DNA of 62,436 nucleotides from contig CAJODL010000009.1 in the NCBI GenBank assembly GCA_905233165.1, forward strand, positions 1-62,436, read 5' to 3'. The stretch is from an uncultured Prevotella sp. GTDB taxonomy: Bacteria; Bacteroidota; Bacteroidia; Bacteroidales; Bacteroidaceae. Position 1 is the first letter of the stretch. Every line of letters begins with the position of its first letter. A program made the translations under genes and the position numbers. Below, piece by piece: positions 47,575 to 56,894 of the stretch. Under the pieces are notes generated by a model, which was not told where the DNA came from, searched no databases, and was given only the letters and a program-made list of their open reading frames with translations.

Positions 47575-48251
47575 ACAACGATGAACCAATCATTTTAAAA
47601 CAGGACAATGGCGACGTGAAGCTCATGTATCGGGATCCGAATAAGACCCAACTTCCGATGCCGACGAAGCCTGTTGTGGGAAACAAACCTAATGTAATTA
47701 AGCAGAAACCTAAGGCACCTGGATTTTTGCAGAAAGCTTCGAAGTATTTCTTTGGAGAAGAGGTTGAGGATCCAGGCAAGTATTTGTGGGAGAACAAGAT
47801 AGAACCTGCAGGCAAGCGGATTATTTCCAATGCAACGAACGAAGCGTTGACAATGATTAAGCATGCCGTGCAGAGAAAACTGTATGACGGTCAGATATTT
47901 GACGATGGACCTGAGGACTACACCTCATACTCAAACGGAACGAGGTCGTTTACGCAGCCAAAGAGGAATATGCCGAAGACGTATAAAGCCCTTGCTCCGG
48001 TGAAAGAGCTGCGTTTTACGAACAGAATGGACGCAGTTAAGGTGCTTGCGGATCTCAAGAAGATCATTGTGAACGAGGGAGCAGTGACGGTTGGTAAATA
48101 TTATGAGCTGTCAGATGCTGCTGATGAGGCAGAGTCGTCAGATTATTCGTCGGGTTGGATGAACTTAGACAGTGTTGTTGATCCTGTTGAATCACCTGGA
48201 GGAGGGTGGATATTGAAGCTACCTGATCCAGGAAATCTAACAATTAGATAA
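47571..48251 (+). CDS. Conserved gut-phage protein, unknown
   Basis: A 226-residue soluble protein. N-terminal Pro/Lys-rich region, then ASKYFFGEEVEDPGKYLWEN and IISNATNEALTMIKHAVQRK, then RMDAVKVLADLKKIIVNEGA, TVGKYYELSDAADEA and GGGWILKLPDPGN. I recognise this layout from gut phages, where it accompanies the PPATVVIWADG protein that follows here. Function unknown. Confidence 0.6.
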   Translation: MNNDEPIILKQDNGDVKLMYRDPNKTQLPMPTKPVVGNKPNVIKQKPKAPGFLQKASKYFFGEEVEDPGKYLWENKIEPAGKRIISNATNEALTMIKHAVQRKLYDGQIFDDGPEDYTSYSNGTRSFTQPKRNMPKTYKALAPVKELRFTNRMDAVKVLADLKKIIVNEGAVTVGKYYELSDAADEAESSDYSSGWMNLDSVVDPVESPGGGWILKLPDPGNLTIR

Positions 48252-48260
48252 GGAGATATT

Positions 48261-48650
48261 ATGAGAGAACGCTTTCATCAAATGGACCTATTTAATGACT
48301 ATTCATTTTCGGACTCTATCAATGCATATTTGAATGGGTCTGCGTTTGTGTTCCCATTGGATGATGTCTCAGGAATAGACGAGGACGGCAATCCTTATAT
48401 TGAGACTTCGGACCTGTGCGAAGAGCCTCCGATTGAGGATTTGCAGCCCAGGAAGATCATTTTCAGTCCGCCTGCGACCGTGGTTATCTGGGCAGATGGC
48501 ATGAAAACGGTTGTAAAGTGCAAAGAAGGGACCGAATTCAACCCATATTATGGTTTCACATGTGCACTTGCGAAGAAAATTTACCAGTCCAATGAGAAAA
48601 TCAAGCGAATGATTAAAGATGCTGAATATCAGAACGAAGAAAGGAAGTAA
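48261..48650 (+). CDS. Conserved phage protein with PPATVVIWADG motif
   Basis: A 129-residue protein. The C-terminal half contains KIIFSPPATVVIWADGMKTV, VKCKEGTEFNPYYGFTCALA and KKIYQSNEKI, a widely conserved short phage domain of unknown function that I recognise from many genomes. The N-terminal half is acidic and variable. Member of the membrane-protein operon although itself soluble. Confidence 0.65.
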   Translation: MRERFHQMDLFNDYSFSDSINAYLNGSAFVFPLDDVSGIDEDGNPYIETSDLCEEPPIEDLQPRKIIFSPPATVVIWADGMKTVVKCKEGTEFNPYYGFTCALAKKIYQSNEKIKRMIKDAEYQNEERK

Positions 48651-48655
48651 AAATT

Positions 48656-49213
48656 ATGGAAATTAATCAGAAAATGGTATCTGACGGTGTGAAGGCCCTC
48701 GAATCCATCAGCAAAATCGTCTCGACAACGTCTGAATCTCGTGAAAAGAAGGACAAAGATACTGAAAAGTCTACTTCTGGTGCATATCAGGTAGTCCAGG
48801 TACAGACAAATCAGCCAAAATCCGGTAAAGAACGCCCGAAGGTTATTCATGAGAAGCCTGAATTCCACATGTATAATGCATTTCCTGACGGCAGAGCGCT
48901 CACACTCGACGAATGCAAGCTTGAAGAGTTCCGTATTAAGCTGGAATACGAAGAAAAGGACAAGCAGAGGAAGCATGAGATCGAGTTGATGGAACTTCGG
49001 AACAAGAAAGAGGAAGAAAATGAGCGCAGAAAAGAGAAGAGCCGTACAGTTGGCGATGTTATTATGGGTGTTCTTGGGTTTTTCGGACTTTTCGGTACCG
49101 GATATCTGATCCATGAGTCGATTAAAGCTGGGAAAGAACAGCAAAAGGTCGAATATGTGACGTATACGCAACCGGTAAAAGCTATTGAAGGCGAAGGGAG
49201 CACTGTCGAATGA
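48656..49213 (+). CDS. Coiled-coil membrane protein
   Basis: A 185-residue protein: basic N-terminal region, then MYNAFPDGRALTLDECKLEE (about 72-91), a long coiled coil (EEKDKQRKHEIELMELRNKK), and a C-terminal membrane segment near 140-160 (VIMGVLGFFGLFGTGYLIHE). The topology, a cytoplasmic coiled coil attached to the membrane, is shared in part by other operon members. It overlaps the next gene by 4 bases. Confidence 0.6.
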   Translation: MEINQKMVSDGVKALESISKIVSTTSESREKKDKDTEKSTSGAYQVVQVQTNQPKSGKERPKVIHEKPEFHMYNAFPDGRALTLDECKLEEFRIKLEYEEKDKQRKHEIELMELRNKKEEENERRKEKSRTVGDVIMGVLGFFGLFGTGYLIHESIKAGKEQQKVEYVTYTQPVKAIEGEGSTVE

Positions 49214-49407
49214 TCACTTTGACGGATTTTCGGACAGGAAAGAGAGTTGAAGTAGATCCGGAAACCATTTCCTCGATCGAAAGTGACGCTTGTATGGACA
49301 GAAACGGGCATTATTACCCATTTTCTACGGTCTATACGAGCAAAAATCCCTTATCTGTGGTTGAAAGTAAGCAGTATATCGAGATGCTGATACAGGAAAA
49401 GGAGTAA
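49210..49407 (+). CDS. FlbD-like small protein
   Basis: A 65-residue protein beginning MITLTDFRTGKRVEVDPETI, with a later TVYTSKNPLSVVESKQYIEM. This matches the short beta-helix pattern of FlbD-like proteins (found in flagellar operons and phages); role unknown here. It overlaps the upstream gene and is 4 bases before the next. Confidence 0.55.
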   Translation: MITLTDFRTGKRVEVDPETISSIESDACMDRNGHYYPFSTVYTSKNPLSVVESKQYIEMLIQEKE

Positions 49408-49411
49408 AATC

Positions 49412-50374
49412 ATGAAATTCTTTGAAACTATTGCCAATGGTTATCGTTATATGTGGGGCCAGACGAAGCTTGGTTGGGAGAAATATGGACCGAAAATCTG
49501 CACGTGGAGTGGTACCGGGGGTCTTGTTGCCTCCGGTATTTTTGCATGTGTGAAGACTTCGGACATCCATGATCTGCTCCAGGACACCAAAAAACTGGTC
49601 AAAGAGAGCAAAGAAGAGGTCAAAAATGCGTCCGAAGAGACTAAAAAGGACGTAAAGAAGAAGTATCGGAAGGCCAAAATCAAGAAATATGGTCAGATTG
49701 CGATGAATTATGCGGGTCCTGCGGCAGGAACTCTTGTGTCTACTGGTTTGATTGCGTATGGACAGCATAAATGGGACGCAAAATATACGGCAATGACCGG
49801 TGCAGTGGCTACTCTCATGAAATATCGGGAGAACGTAGTCAAGGATTTGGGAGTTGAAGCCGACCGGAAATATATGTTGGGTGAGGAAACAGTCAAGAAA
49901 CTGGAAGAAGATGCGAGTGCGGATATTTCGGAAGACGAAGAGGATTCTGAAGAGGTTGATGATGAGGAACTGAAGGAAGCTCTTGTGAAGAAGGATAGGA
50001 ATGCTTTCTATCTTCTATATTCAAAAGAGACAACACCTGATGTATGGTCTCCGAACTGGTATTTGAGAATGGCAAACCTTAACGGAATTACAAAAGAGCT
50101 TAATTGGATGCTTACGGGTAATGGACATGTTTTCTTGAATGAACAGAGACGTAAATTTGGACCACCCAATAAAATGGATGTTGATGCAGGTGCTATTTAT
50201 GGTCGTTTGTGGGATCCTCACAATCATGAGAATCCTAAAGGCGGACGTTTGATAGACCTCGGATATAAGGCAGACAAAGATTTCATGGAGGGTCGCAAGG
50301 ACTGGTGCTGGATCAAGTTTGATGTGGATGATGTGCCTCTTGCTGGTAGACTGAATACTAAAAAGGAGAAGTAA
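49412..50374 (+). CDS. DUF6353-like membrane protein 2
   Basis: A 320-residue protein with the same plan as the 45743 product: hydrophobic segments at about 28-48 and 97-118 separated by a Lys/Glu coiled coil (DTKKLVKESKEEVKNASEET), a very acidic linker near 165-195, then a soluble domain with AFYLLYSKETTPDVWSPNWY, GHVFLNEQRRKFGPP and WCWIKFDVDDVP. The soluble domain fits what I recall of the DUF6353 family. Function unknown. Confidence 0.6.
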   Translation: MKFFETIANGYRYMWGQTKLGWEKYGPKICTWSGTGGLVASGIFACVKTSDIHDLLQDTKKLVKESKEEVKNASEETKKDVKKKYRKAKIKKYGQIAMNYAGPAAGTLVSTGLIAYGQHKWDAKYTAMTGAVATLMKYRENVVKDLGVEADRKYMLGEETVKKLEEDASADISEDEEDSEEVDDEELKEALVKKDRNAFYLLYSKETTPDVWSPNWYLRMANLNGITKELNWMLTGNGHVFLNEQRRKFGPPNKMDVDAGAIYGRLWDPHNHENPKGGRLIDLGYKADKDFMEGRKDWCWIKFDVDDVPLAGRLNTKKEK

Positions 50375-50376
50375 TC

Positions 50377-51198
50377 ATGGATAATCAGGTTAATAATCAG
50401 ACTAATTACGAAGTTCAACAGCATAAAAATGGCGGATTTATGAAGTTCATCTTCGGGTTACTCGTAGGTGGAGGAATCGGTGGAGTTGGTGGTTATTTCC
50501 TTGGGAAGAGCAGGGAGCAAGCAAACGAGACTAAGGAAGCTATTTCTCGTGGAAAGGAAGCCAAATCTATAGATGAACGTGTCAAGGAAGCTTATGAAAA
50601 GGGCCTTGATGAGGGTGCGACAGAGGCGACTAAGGCAGCTCGTGAGTGGATTGATGCGAATGTTGTAGTGGTTCCGTCGAAGGAGAAATCCGATGCAGTT
50701 GTGAGCAAGAAGCCTTATGTGGTGAAACATGAAAGCTCGGATATTGATGAAGAACCTGATGAGGATATTGATGAGTATGACTTGTCAATTGATGATGTAG
50801 AAGTGGATCCGGAAAGGGAAACAGAAAGGAGCAAATATTTAGACTTGATTGATCGGTATCAGGCTCATCCTGAAGAGGCTCCGACGAAGATTTCTCGTGA
50901 TGATTTTCAGAATGAGTGTTACCTTGAGAAAGAATGGGTGACATATTATCAGAAAGACAATGTATTCGCTTACGACATTCATGATGACGAAAAGATTGAT
51001 GATCCGTTCGAACTCTTTGGATGCGTAAACGGAAATGACCTCTTTAGCGAGACGGATGAGGATGATCCAGACTGTGTGCACATTAGAAACATGAAAGAAG
51101 GCACCGTTTATGAGATCACTCGTATGCCAAAAGCATGGTCCTCGCTAAGCGATGGAGGGATCTATTTCGACGATGGCGAGACAACTAATATTACCTGA
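50377..51198 (+). CDS. Acidic membrane-anchored protein
   Basis: A 273-residue protein 2 bases after the DUF6353-like gene. A membrane segment at about 24-43 (FIFGLLVGGGIGGVGGYFLG), a coiled coil, a long acidic stretch near 128-150, then a conserved soluble end with YYQKDNVFAYDIHDDEKIDD and DCVHIRNMKEGTVYEITRMP. I recall this C-terminal domain following DUF6353-like genes in other gut phages. It overlaps the next gene by 26 bases. Confidence 0.55.
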   Translation: MDNQVNNQTNYEVQQHKNGGFMKFIFGLLVGGGIGGVGGYFLGKSREQANETKEAISRGKEAKSIDERVKEAYEKGLDEGATEATKAAREWIDANVVVVPSKEKSDAVVSKKPYVVKHESSDIDEEPDEDIDEYDLSIDDVEVDPERETERSKYLDLIDRYQAHPEEAPTKISRDDFQNECYLEKEWVTYYQKDNVFAYDIHDDEKIDDPFELFGCVNGNDLFSETDEDDPDCVHIRNMKEGTVYEITRMPKAWSSLSDGGIYFDDGETTNIT

Positions 51199-51736
51199 AA
51201 CAGAGGATTGCCAGACATATTGGCAGTGGCTTGTGGACAAAACGGGGTTCTCAGACAGGAAAATTCTTGCTGATTTGTTCATGATGGACTTCGAAACGAT
51301 GCTTAAGGACGACGAAAATCGGGAGAAAGACGGCCTTTTATTGCGAAAAACGTATGCAAATGAGGTTGGTAAAGGCCGAAATTCGATTGAAAAAGACCGT
51401 ATTTGGAAGTCCATTCATGGTAAATGCAGCTGTTTGGAGCTTATTTTAGGCGTTTCGAACAGCCTGAATGACATCCTGAATGAGGAAAATGAGTCCATGG
51501 TTCCACAATTTTTCGGAATTTTGATGGGAAATTTAGGGATTTTTAGTGGAAAATCGAGCCGAGATTGTTATGAAATTATATGGAAATTCATGTCCAGGGA
51601 GTACAATTTCGATGGAAAAGGTGGTCTGTTTCCTCTTAAATTTCCGAAAAGAGATCAGCGTTTGGTGCCAATTTGGTATCAAATGAACTATTGGATGGAG
51701 GAGCATAGTGATCAAAATGGCGCTTTCACGCTTTAG
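51173..51736 (+). CDS. Conserved phage protein, unknown
   Basis: A 187-residue protein starting at ATG 51173 (AGCGATGGAGG upstream) inside the end of the previous gene. It begins MARQLILPETEDCQTYWQWL and contains FMMDFETMLKDDENREKDGL then LLRKTYANEVG, a pattern I recall from phage genomes. It is the last gene before the origin region. Function unknown. Confidence 0.55.
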   Translation: MARQLILPETEDCQTYWQWLVDKTGFSDRKILADLFMMDFETMLKDDENREKDGLLLRKTYANEVGKGRNSIEKDRIWKSIHGKCSCLELILGVSNSLNDILNEENESMVPQFFGILMGNLGIFSGKSSRDCYEIIWKFMSREYNFDGKGGLFPLKFPKRDQRLVPIWYQMNYWMEEHSDQNGAFTL

Positions 51737-51779
51737 CACGCTAAAGTGAATTTCTAATTTTTAGGGGTAAAATGGGCAT

Positions 51780-52095
51780 TTTTGCTGTGACACTTTTAAA
51801 AACAAAAACGTCACACTGTGACACTTTTCTGTCACACCGACTCATTTTGGCACTTTTGTCATGTAACAGAAGTGTTACGAAAATTGGCCTTTTCTGGTTG
51901 CTGTGACACTTTTCTGTCACTTTGTGACACTTTTTTTCAAAACTGTCACACCCCTCTAGCCCTTATGCCACAAGGGTTTGAGGCACTTGCTGTGACACTT
52001 TTACACTTTTTTACTATATTACGTGCGTGAGAAAAATTTAAAAAAATTAATTTAAAAGAAATATAAGAAAAAAGTGTATTTTTGTCACACCCATG
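51780..52095. other. Iteron-type replication origin candidate
   Basis: About 400 bases without a gene lie between 51736 and 52137. Five direct repeats TGTGACACTTTT start at 51786, 51817, 51902, 51923 and 51991, with opposite-orientation GTCACAC copies at 51810, 51831, 51944 and 52084, and a TAACA/TGTTA inverted repeat near 51863-51878. An AT-rich stretch at 52030-52080 follows, suitable for unwinding. Position directly upstream of the helicase-primase-polymerase gene makes this the likely origin and a site of autoregulation. Confidence 0.75.
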
Positions 52096-52136
52096 GATTT
52101 TAGGCGAAAATTAGAACGGGGGATCAACAAGGTGAC

Positions 52137-55100
52137 ATGAGCAATGAACAAGACAATCGACAAGAAGTTTCAAAAAGAAAGGTGACGTCATTTTCTGGTA
52201 ACCTGGACTTCTACTCAATTGTCGTCAAAAAGATCAAAGAAAATAAATTTGAAATTGTTCCTGAGTTTAAAGTTCGAGGATCTACTGTTAAGGATCTCAT
52301 GATACGTGGTGGCGAATATTATGCTGCCTGGGACAAGGAAGCTGGATTATGGAACACTGACATCGATTTTGTCCGGTTGACTATTGATCGACAATTAGCA
52401 TCCGTACGCAGAGAATTGATCGACGACCCTGTGAACGAAGCTAATGAATATCAAACAATGTTCCTTGAGAATTTTTCGTCAGGGCAATGGACGAAGCTTC
52501 TGAATTATCTGAAGAGCTTTCCTGATAATTTCAAACAGCTTGATGATAAACTGACGTTCCAGGACACGAAAGTTAAGAAGTCAGATTACGTCAGTAAGCG
52601 GTTACCATATTCTTTGAACGACGGAGACAGGTCCGCATACGAGGAACTTATTTCCACTTTGTATGAACCGAGTGAGCGTGCAAAGATTGAGTGGGCAATA
52701 GGTTCCATAATTGCAGGTGAGTCAAAGACCATTCAGAAGTTCCTGGTTTTCTACGGGCCAAAGGGAAGTGGTAAATCTACTATCCTGAATATCGTAGAAG
52801 ATCTGTTTGGTGGCTATATTGATGAAGACAATGGATATTGTTCAAAGTTTGATGCAAAGAGTTTAATGACTGGCAATGATCAGTTTGTTCTGGAATCATT
52901 CAAGAACAATTCTGTTGTAGCTATCGATCATGACACAAATCTGAGTCGCATCGAAGATAATTCTCTGATGAACAAGATCGTTTCTCATGAGATGATCCGG
53001 ATCAACGAGAAATTTGTAAAGCGATACGGAGTCAGACCTGGATGCTTTCTGATGATGGGCACAAATTCACCAGTCAAAATCACAGACGCAAAGAGTGGTA
53101 TTATCCGAAGACTCATTGACGTAGAACCGAGTGGTCGGAAGATCAGACCGGAGTCCCATTACGATGAGCTCAAGGAACGCGTTAAATTTGAGCTAGGAGC
53201 CATTGCAAAGCATTGCCTTGATGTATTCCATGAAATGGGTGGAAGGGCTGCATACAGCGATTATGAGCCAAGAAGGATGATGTATCGCACAGACCCGATA
53301 TTCAACTTCATGGAAGACAGCTTTGATCGGATTGAACAGAATGATGGTGGAGCAACTGCAAATGAAATCTGGGCATGGTATCAGACATGGTGCACAAATA
53401 GTAATGTTGATAACAAGAGAAAGCGCTATGAACTTCTTGATGAAGTAAAGAACTATTTTTCAGATTTTCAAAAGATAGCGCGAATCGATGGGAGACAGGT
53501 TCGATCATGGTATTCCGGATTCAAGAGTGACAAATTTATCGATAAAGGAAAGGAGGGAGATCCGGATCAGGTCCACGTTATTGTTGAATCAAACGAAGGA
53601 GATATTCCGAAGAAGGGAAAGTCGTGGCTGGTTCTGGATAATGAGAAGTCCCTGCTCGATGATATTCTCGCAGAGTGTTCAGCCCAGTACGAAGTTACCA
53701 CAGAAGATGGCAAGACCAGACCAGACGTAAGTTGGAGTAAGGTCAGAACCAAACTGAAGGATATTGATACACACAAGATCCATTATGTGAAGGTTCCAGG
53801 TAATCTTATTGTGATTGATTTCGATCTGAAGGACAGCGAAGGCAACAAAGATGCAAAGAGGAATCTTGAAGCTGCCGGATCTTCCCAGTGGCCACCGACA
53901 TATGCTGAGTACAGCAAGAGCGGTTCCGGTATTCATTTACACTACTGGTATGACGGAGACGTAAACAAGCTTAGCAGGTTATTTGATGAGAACATTGAGA
54001 TCAAAGTATTTCCTGATGACAAGCTCAGTACACTTCGTAGAAAGCTCAGTAAGTGTAATGACTTACCAGTAGCGCATATCAGCAGCGGACTTCCTCTCAA
54101 GGAGGAAAAAGTGATTAACAAGAAAGCTGTTGAGGATAACAAGCATTTACATGCATTGATCATGAAGGCAGTAAGAAAGGAGATTGAGCCATATTCGACT
54201 AAGACCAGCATAGACTTCATCGATCATATTCTCAAAGAGGCACAGGTGCAGAATGTCAATTATGATGTAAGCGACCTGAGTGATGTGATATATGCGTTTG
54301 CAGCGAATTCTTCCAACAACAGTAAATATTGCATTGACAAGTATTATTCGATGGAGCTTGTATGGCCTAAACCGGAACCTGAGAAATCCGGACCAGAGTT
54401 TGTGGACAGTGTAAGGGATGAAGATGCTCCGATTATTATCCTGGATACTGAATGCTATCCGAACTTATTTCTTGTAGTATGGAAGGAACTCGGACCTGAG
54501 CACAGATGCTTCCGGTTATTCAATCCGAAGCCGAATGATATTGAGAATCTCATGAACATGAGGATCATCGGTTTCAACAACACAGGATATGATGACTTCA
54601 TGCTGTGGGGTTGTTACTGCGGATTTTCTAATCAGGAGATGTTTAATCTAAGTCAGAGTATCATCAGCGGTAACCGATATCCGTTCAAGGGCATCAAGAA
54701 TATAAGTTATGCTGACGTATACGATTTCTCAAGCGAGAAGAAATCTCTGAAGAAATTCGAGATCGATATGCATTTGCCTCATAAGGAGATGGATCTGGAC
54801 TGGTCAAAGCCAGCACCTGAATCTGAATGGGAGCGGATTGCAGATTATTGTGAGAATGACGTACGCGCAACTGAAGCTGTATTTCTCAGCAAAGAACGTC
54901 AGGCTGACTTCAAGGCAAGAGAGATATTGGCTGATCTGACTGGACTTCCTATTTCCGAATCCACAAACCATCACACCGCTCAGCTGATATTTGGAGATGA
55001 TCCTGAACCTCAGAGCCAGTTTAATTATCCGGATCTCAAGAAGGAATTCCCAGAGTACCGGTATGAGAATGGCAAGAGTTATTTCCTGGACGAAGTGATC

Positions 55101-56312
55101 GGTGAAGGTGGACGTGTATACGCGCAGCCAGGCATGTACGCGAATGTATTTACCTTTGACGTAGCGAGTATGCATCCGACATCTATAATTGTGGAACAGG
55201 GTTTTGGTCCGGTTTACACGAAGCATTTTCAGGAACTCTATGAAGCACGTATTGCAATCAAGCATGGTGATTTTGAAACAGCCAAGAAGTTATTTGGTGG
55301 AAAGCTCGCTAAGTATCTGGATGATCCGGAACAGGCGAGCTTATTAAGTTATGCTCTGAAAATAGCGTTAAACAGTGTCTACGGTATGACAGCAGCATCA
55401 TTCAAGAATCGCTTCAAGGATCCGCGCAACATTGACAACTGGGTTGCTAAGCGTGGAGCGTTATTTATGGAGAAGCTTCGCAGAACTGTGCAGGCCATGG
55501 GAGCACAGGTGGTTCATATTAAGACAGACTCCATTAAGATTGTAAATCCTTCTGAAGAGATCAAGAAGTTTGTAATTGATTTCGGTAAGGAGTATGGATA
55601 TACGTTCGAGATTGAGAGCATTTATGAACGCATGTGTCTTGTGAACAATGCAGTGTATATTGCGAAGCGAGCTGACGACGATCCTTCCTGGGTAAAGGAA
55701 TGCAAGAAAGCGAAAGAGAAAGGAGAGCCAGAACCTACAAAATGGACAGCGACCGGTGCTCAGTTTGCTCATCCATTTGTCTTCAAGAAGTTATTCTCGA
55801 AAGAGAAACTGGACTTTTATGATTTCTGTGAGACCAAAACTGTTAAGACAGCCATGTATCTGGATTTCAATGAGAAGCTCGGAGAAGATGAGCATAACTA
55901 TTATTTCATTGGTAAAGCCGGTATGTTCTGTCCTGTGAAGCCAGGAAGCGATGGTGGACTCTTATATCGTAAGAGTTCGGATGACAAGTATGGTTATGTG
56001 ACAGGTGCAAAAGGATATCGCTGGATTGAATCAGAAACATTGCAGTCCATACCAAATTGGCGAGACAAAATTGACTTGAGATATTTTAAGGATCTGATTG
56101 ACACAGCGATAGACACAATTGCCAAATTCGGTGACTTCGAGATGTTTGTGTCGTCTACAGCATTTTCTAACATAGCTGTGGAAGAGAACAAAGATCCGGA
56201 GCCACCATGTAAAACTGAACGATATTTCGATTGCACTGAATGCCCCTTCTTCTCAGACGAGAACTGGGGATATTGCTACAAACTGGGAACAAGCATTGAA
56301 GAATTCTTATAA
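52137..56312 (+). CDS. SF3 helicase - AEP primase - family B DNA polymerase fusion
   Basis: A 1391-residue replication protein with three enzymatic parts. Helicase: Walker A GPKGSGKST at about 206-214, Walker B VVAIDHD near 260 and sensor FLMMGTNSP near 304, a D5/SF3 type. Primase-like: IVIDFDLKD near 558-566 and SGSGIHLHYWY near 593-603, the DxD and SxH motifs of archaeo-eukaryotic primases. Polymerase: exonuclease motifs ILDTECY (~767), IGFNNTGYDD (~810), YCENDV (~903), then motif A FDVASMHPTSI (~1006), motif B LKIALNSVYG (~1074) and motif C HIKTDSIKI (~1126). A Cys cluster near 1360-1383 may bind zinc. The start ATG 52137 follows AAGGTG. Most phages use separate proteins for these steps. 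Confidence 0.88.
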   Translation: MSNEQDNRQEVSKRKVTSFSGNLDFYSIVVKKIKENKFEIVPEFKVRGSTVKDLMIRGGEYYAAWDKEAGLWNTDIDFVRLTIDRQLASVRRELIDDPVNEANEYQTMFLENFSSGQWTKLLNYLKSFPDNFKQLDDKLTFQDTKVKKSDYVSKRLPYSLNDGDRSAYEELISTLYEPSERAKIEWAIGSIIAGESKTIQKFLVFYGPKGSGKSTILNIVEDLFGGYIDEDNGYCSKFDAKSLMTGNDQFVLESFKNNSVVAIDHDTNLSRIEDNSLMNKIVSHEMIRINEKFVKRYGVRPGCFLMMGTNSPVKITDAKSGIIRRLIDVEPSGRKIRPESHYDELKERVKFELGAIAKHCLDVFHEMGGRAAYSDYEPRRMMYRTDPIFNFMEDSFDRIEQNDGGATANEIWAWYQTWCTNSNVDNKRKRYELLDEVKNYFSDFQKIARIDGRQVRSWYSGFKSDKFIDKGKEGDPDQVHVIVESNEGDIPKKGKSWLVLDNEKSLLDDILAECSAQYEVTTEDGKTRPDVSWSKVRTKLKDIDTHKIHYVKVPGNLIVIDFDLKDSEGNKDAKRNLEAAGSSQWPPTYAEYSKSGSGIHLHYWYDGDVNKLSRLFDENIEIKVFPDDKLSTLRRKLSKCNDLPVAHISSGLPLKEEKVINKKAVEDNKHLHALIMKAVRKEIEPYSTKTSIDFIDHILKEAQVQNVNYDVSDLSDVIYAFAANSSNNSKYCIDKYYSMELVWPKPEPEKSGPEFVDSVRDEDAPIIILDTECYPNLFLVVWKELGPEHRCFRLFNPKPNDIENLMNMRIIGFNNTGYDDFMLWGCYCGFSNQEMFNLSQSIISGNRYPFKGIKNISYADVYDFSSEKKSLKKFEIDMHLPHKEMDLDWSKPAPESEWERIADYCENDVRATEAVFLSKERQADFKAREILADLTGLPISESTNHHTAQLIFGDDPEPQSQFNYPDLKKEFPEYRYENGKSYFLDEVIGEGGRVYAQPGMYANVFTFDVASMHPTSIIVEQGFGPVYTKHFQELYEARIAIKHGDFETAKKLFGGKLAKYLDDPEQASLLSYALKIALNSVYGMTAASFKNRFKDPRNIDNWVAKRGALFMEKLRRTVQAMGAQVVHIKTDSIKIVNPSEEIKKFVIDFGKEYGYTFEIESIYERMCLVNNAVYIAKRADDDPSWVKECKKAKEKGEPEPTKWTATGAQFAHPFVFKKLFSKEKLDFYDFCETKTVKTAMYLDFNEKLGEDEHNYYFIGKAGMFCPVKPGSDGGLLYRKSSDDKYGYVTGAKGYRWIESETLQSIPNWRDKIDLRYFKDLIDTAIDTIAKFGDFEMFVSSTAFSNIAVEENKDPEPPCKTERYFDCTECPFFSDENWGYCYKLGTSIEEFL

Positions 56313-56330
56313 GATTAAAGGAGATTAATT

Positions 56331-56894
56331 ATGAGTTACGCAGATCTTGCACGTAAAGCTAACATGGAATCTAAATATCAAATTCTTGAAAATGGTAATC
56401 TGAATGTTGAAAACGCTGCTATCATGTTTAAGAACTTTAGTGGAAAGCCTACAAAAGCGAATCCTGTTGGTGGCAAACGGACATTCGATCTTTGTGTAAG
56501 TAAGGAAATTGCTGAAAAGCTCAAAGCCGATCATTGGAATATAAAGGCAGAGGACATTGATGGTTCCGATGACAAGCTGTACCATACCGAGATTGTTGTC
56601 AATGAGAATGGCAATCCGCCTCCTTGTATTTACAAGACCAGTGAATTTAACGGAAAGAAAACAAAGGTTCTTATGCGTCCTGAACATTGGGGTCGTCTCG
56701 ATGGAATGAGAGACAACGGATCGGTCGGTGATAATTTGGTAAACGTTGATGTGATGACGCACCCATGGATACATAATCGTAATAGTGCAGACCCACTGGC
56801 TAAGAAGGGATATCTCAGTACAATGTTTGCTACGGTTGCTTCTGTGAATGTATTTGGCGGTAAGTATGATGAATACGAAGAAGTAGAAGAATGA
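56331..56894 (+). CDS. Putative single-stranded DNA-binding protein
   Basis: A 187-residue protein, ATG 56331 after AAAGGAG. The first half suggests an OB-like beta barrel (NAAIMFKNFSGKPTKANPVG, GKRTFDLCVSKEIAEKLKAD), and the C terminus is acidic (GKYDEYEEVEE), a common feature of phage ssDNA-binding proteins that contacts partner enzymes. It lies between polymerase and helicase genes. Assignment is by context and pattern; no decisive motif. Confidence 0.55.
   Translation: MSYADLARKANMESKYQILENGNLNVENAAIMFKNFSGKPTKANPVGGKRTFDLCVSKEIAEKLKADHWNIKAEDIDGSDDKLYHTEIVVNENGNPPPCIYKTSEFNGKKTKVLMRPEHWGRLDGMRDNGSVGDNLVNVDVMTHPWIHNRNSADPLAKKGYLSTMFATVASVNVFGGKYDEYEEVEE

Noticed and set aside
51818..52030. 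70-codon + strand frame across the origin repeats
   Set aside because: It is made of the TGTGACAC repeats read as Cys/His/Phe-rich peptide, with no ribosome site; the repeats are better explained as iterons.
52100..52125. Copy of the early promoter before the replication gene
   Set aside because: GCGAAAATTAGAACG resembles the upstream half, but no TATA-like hexamer stands at the required 18 bases.
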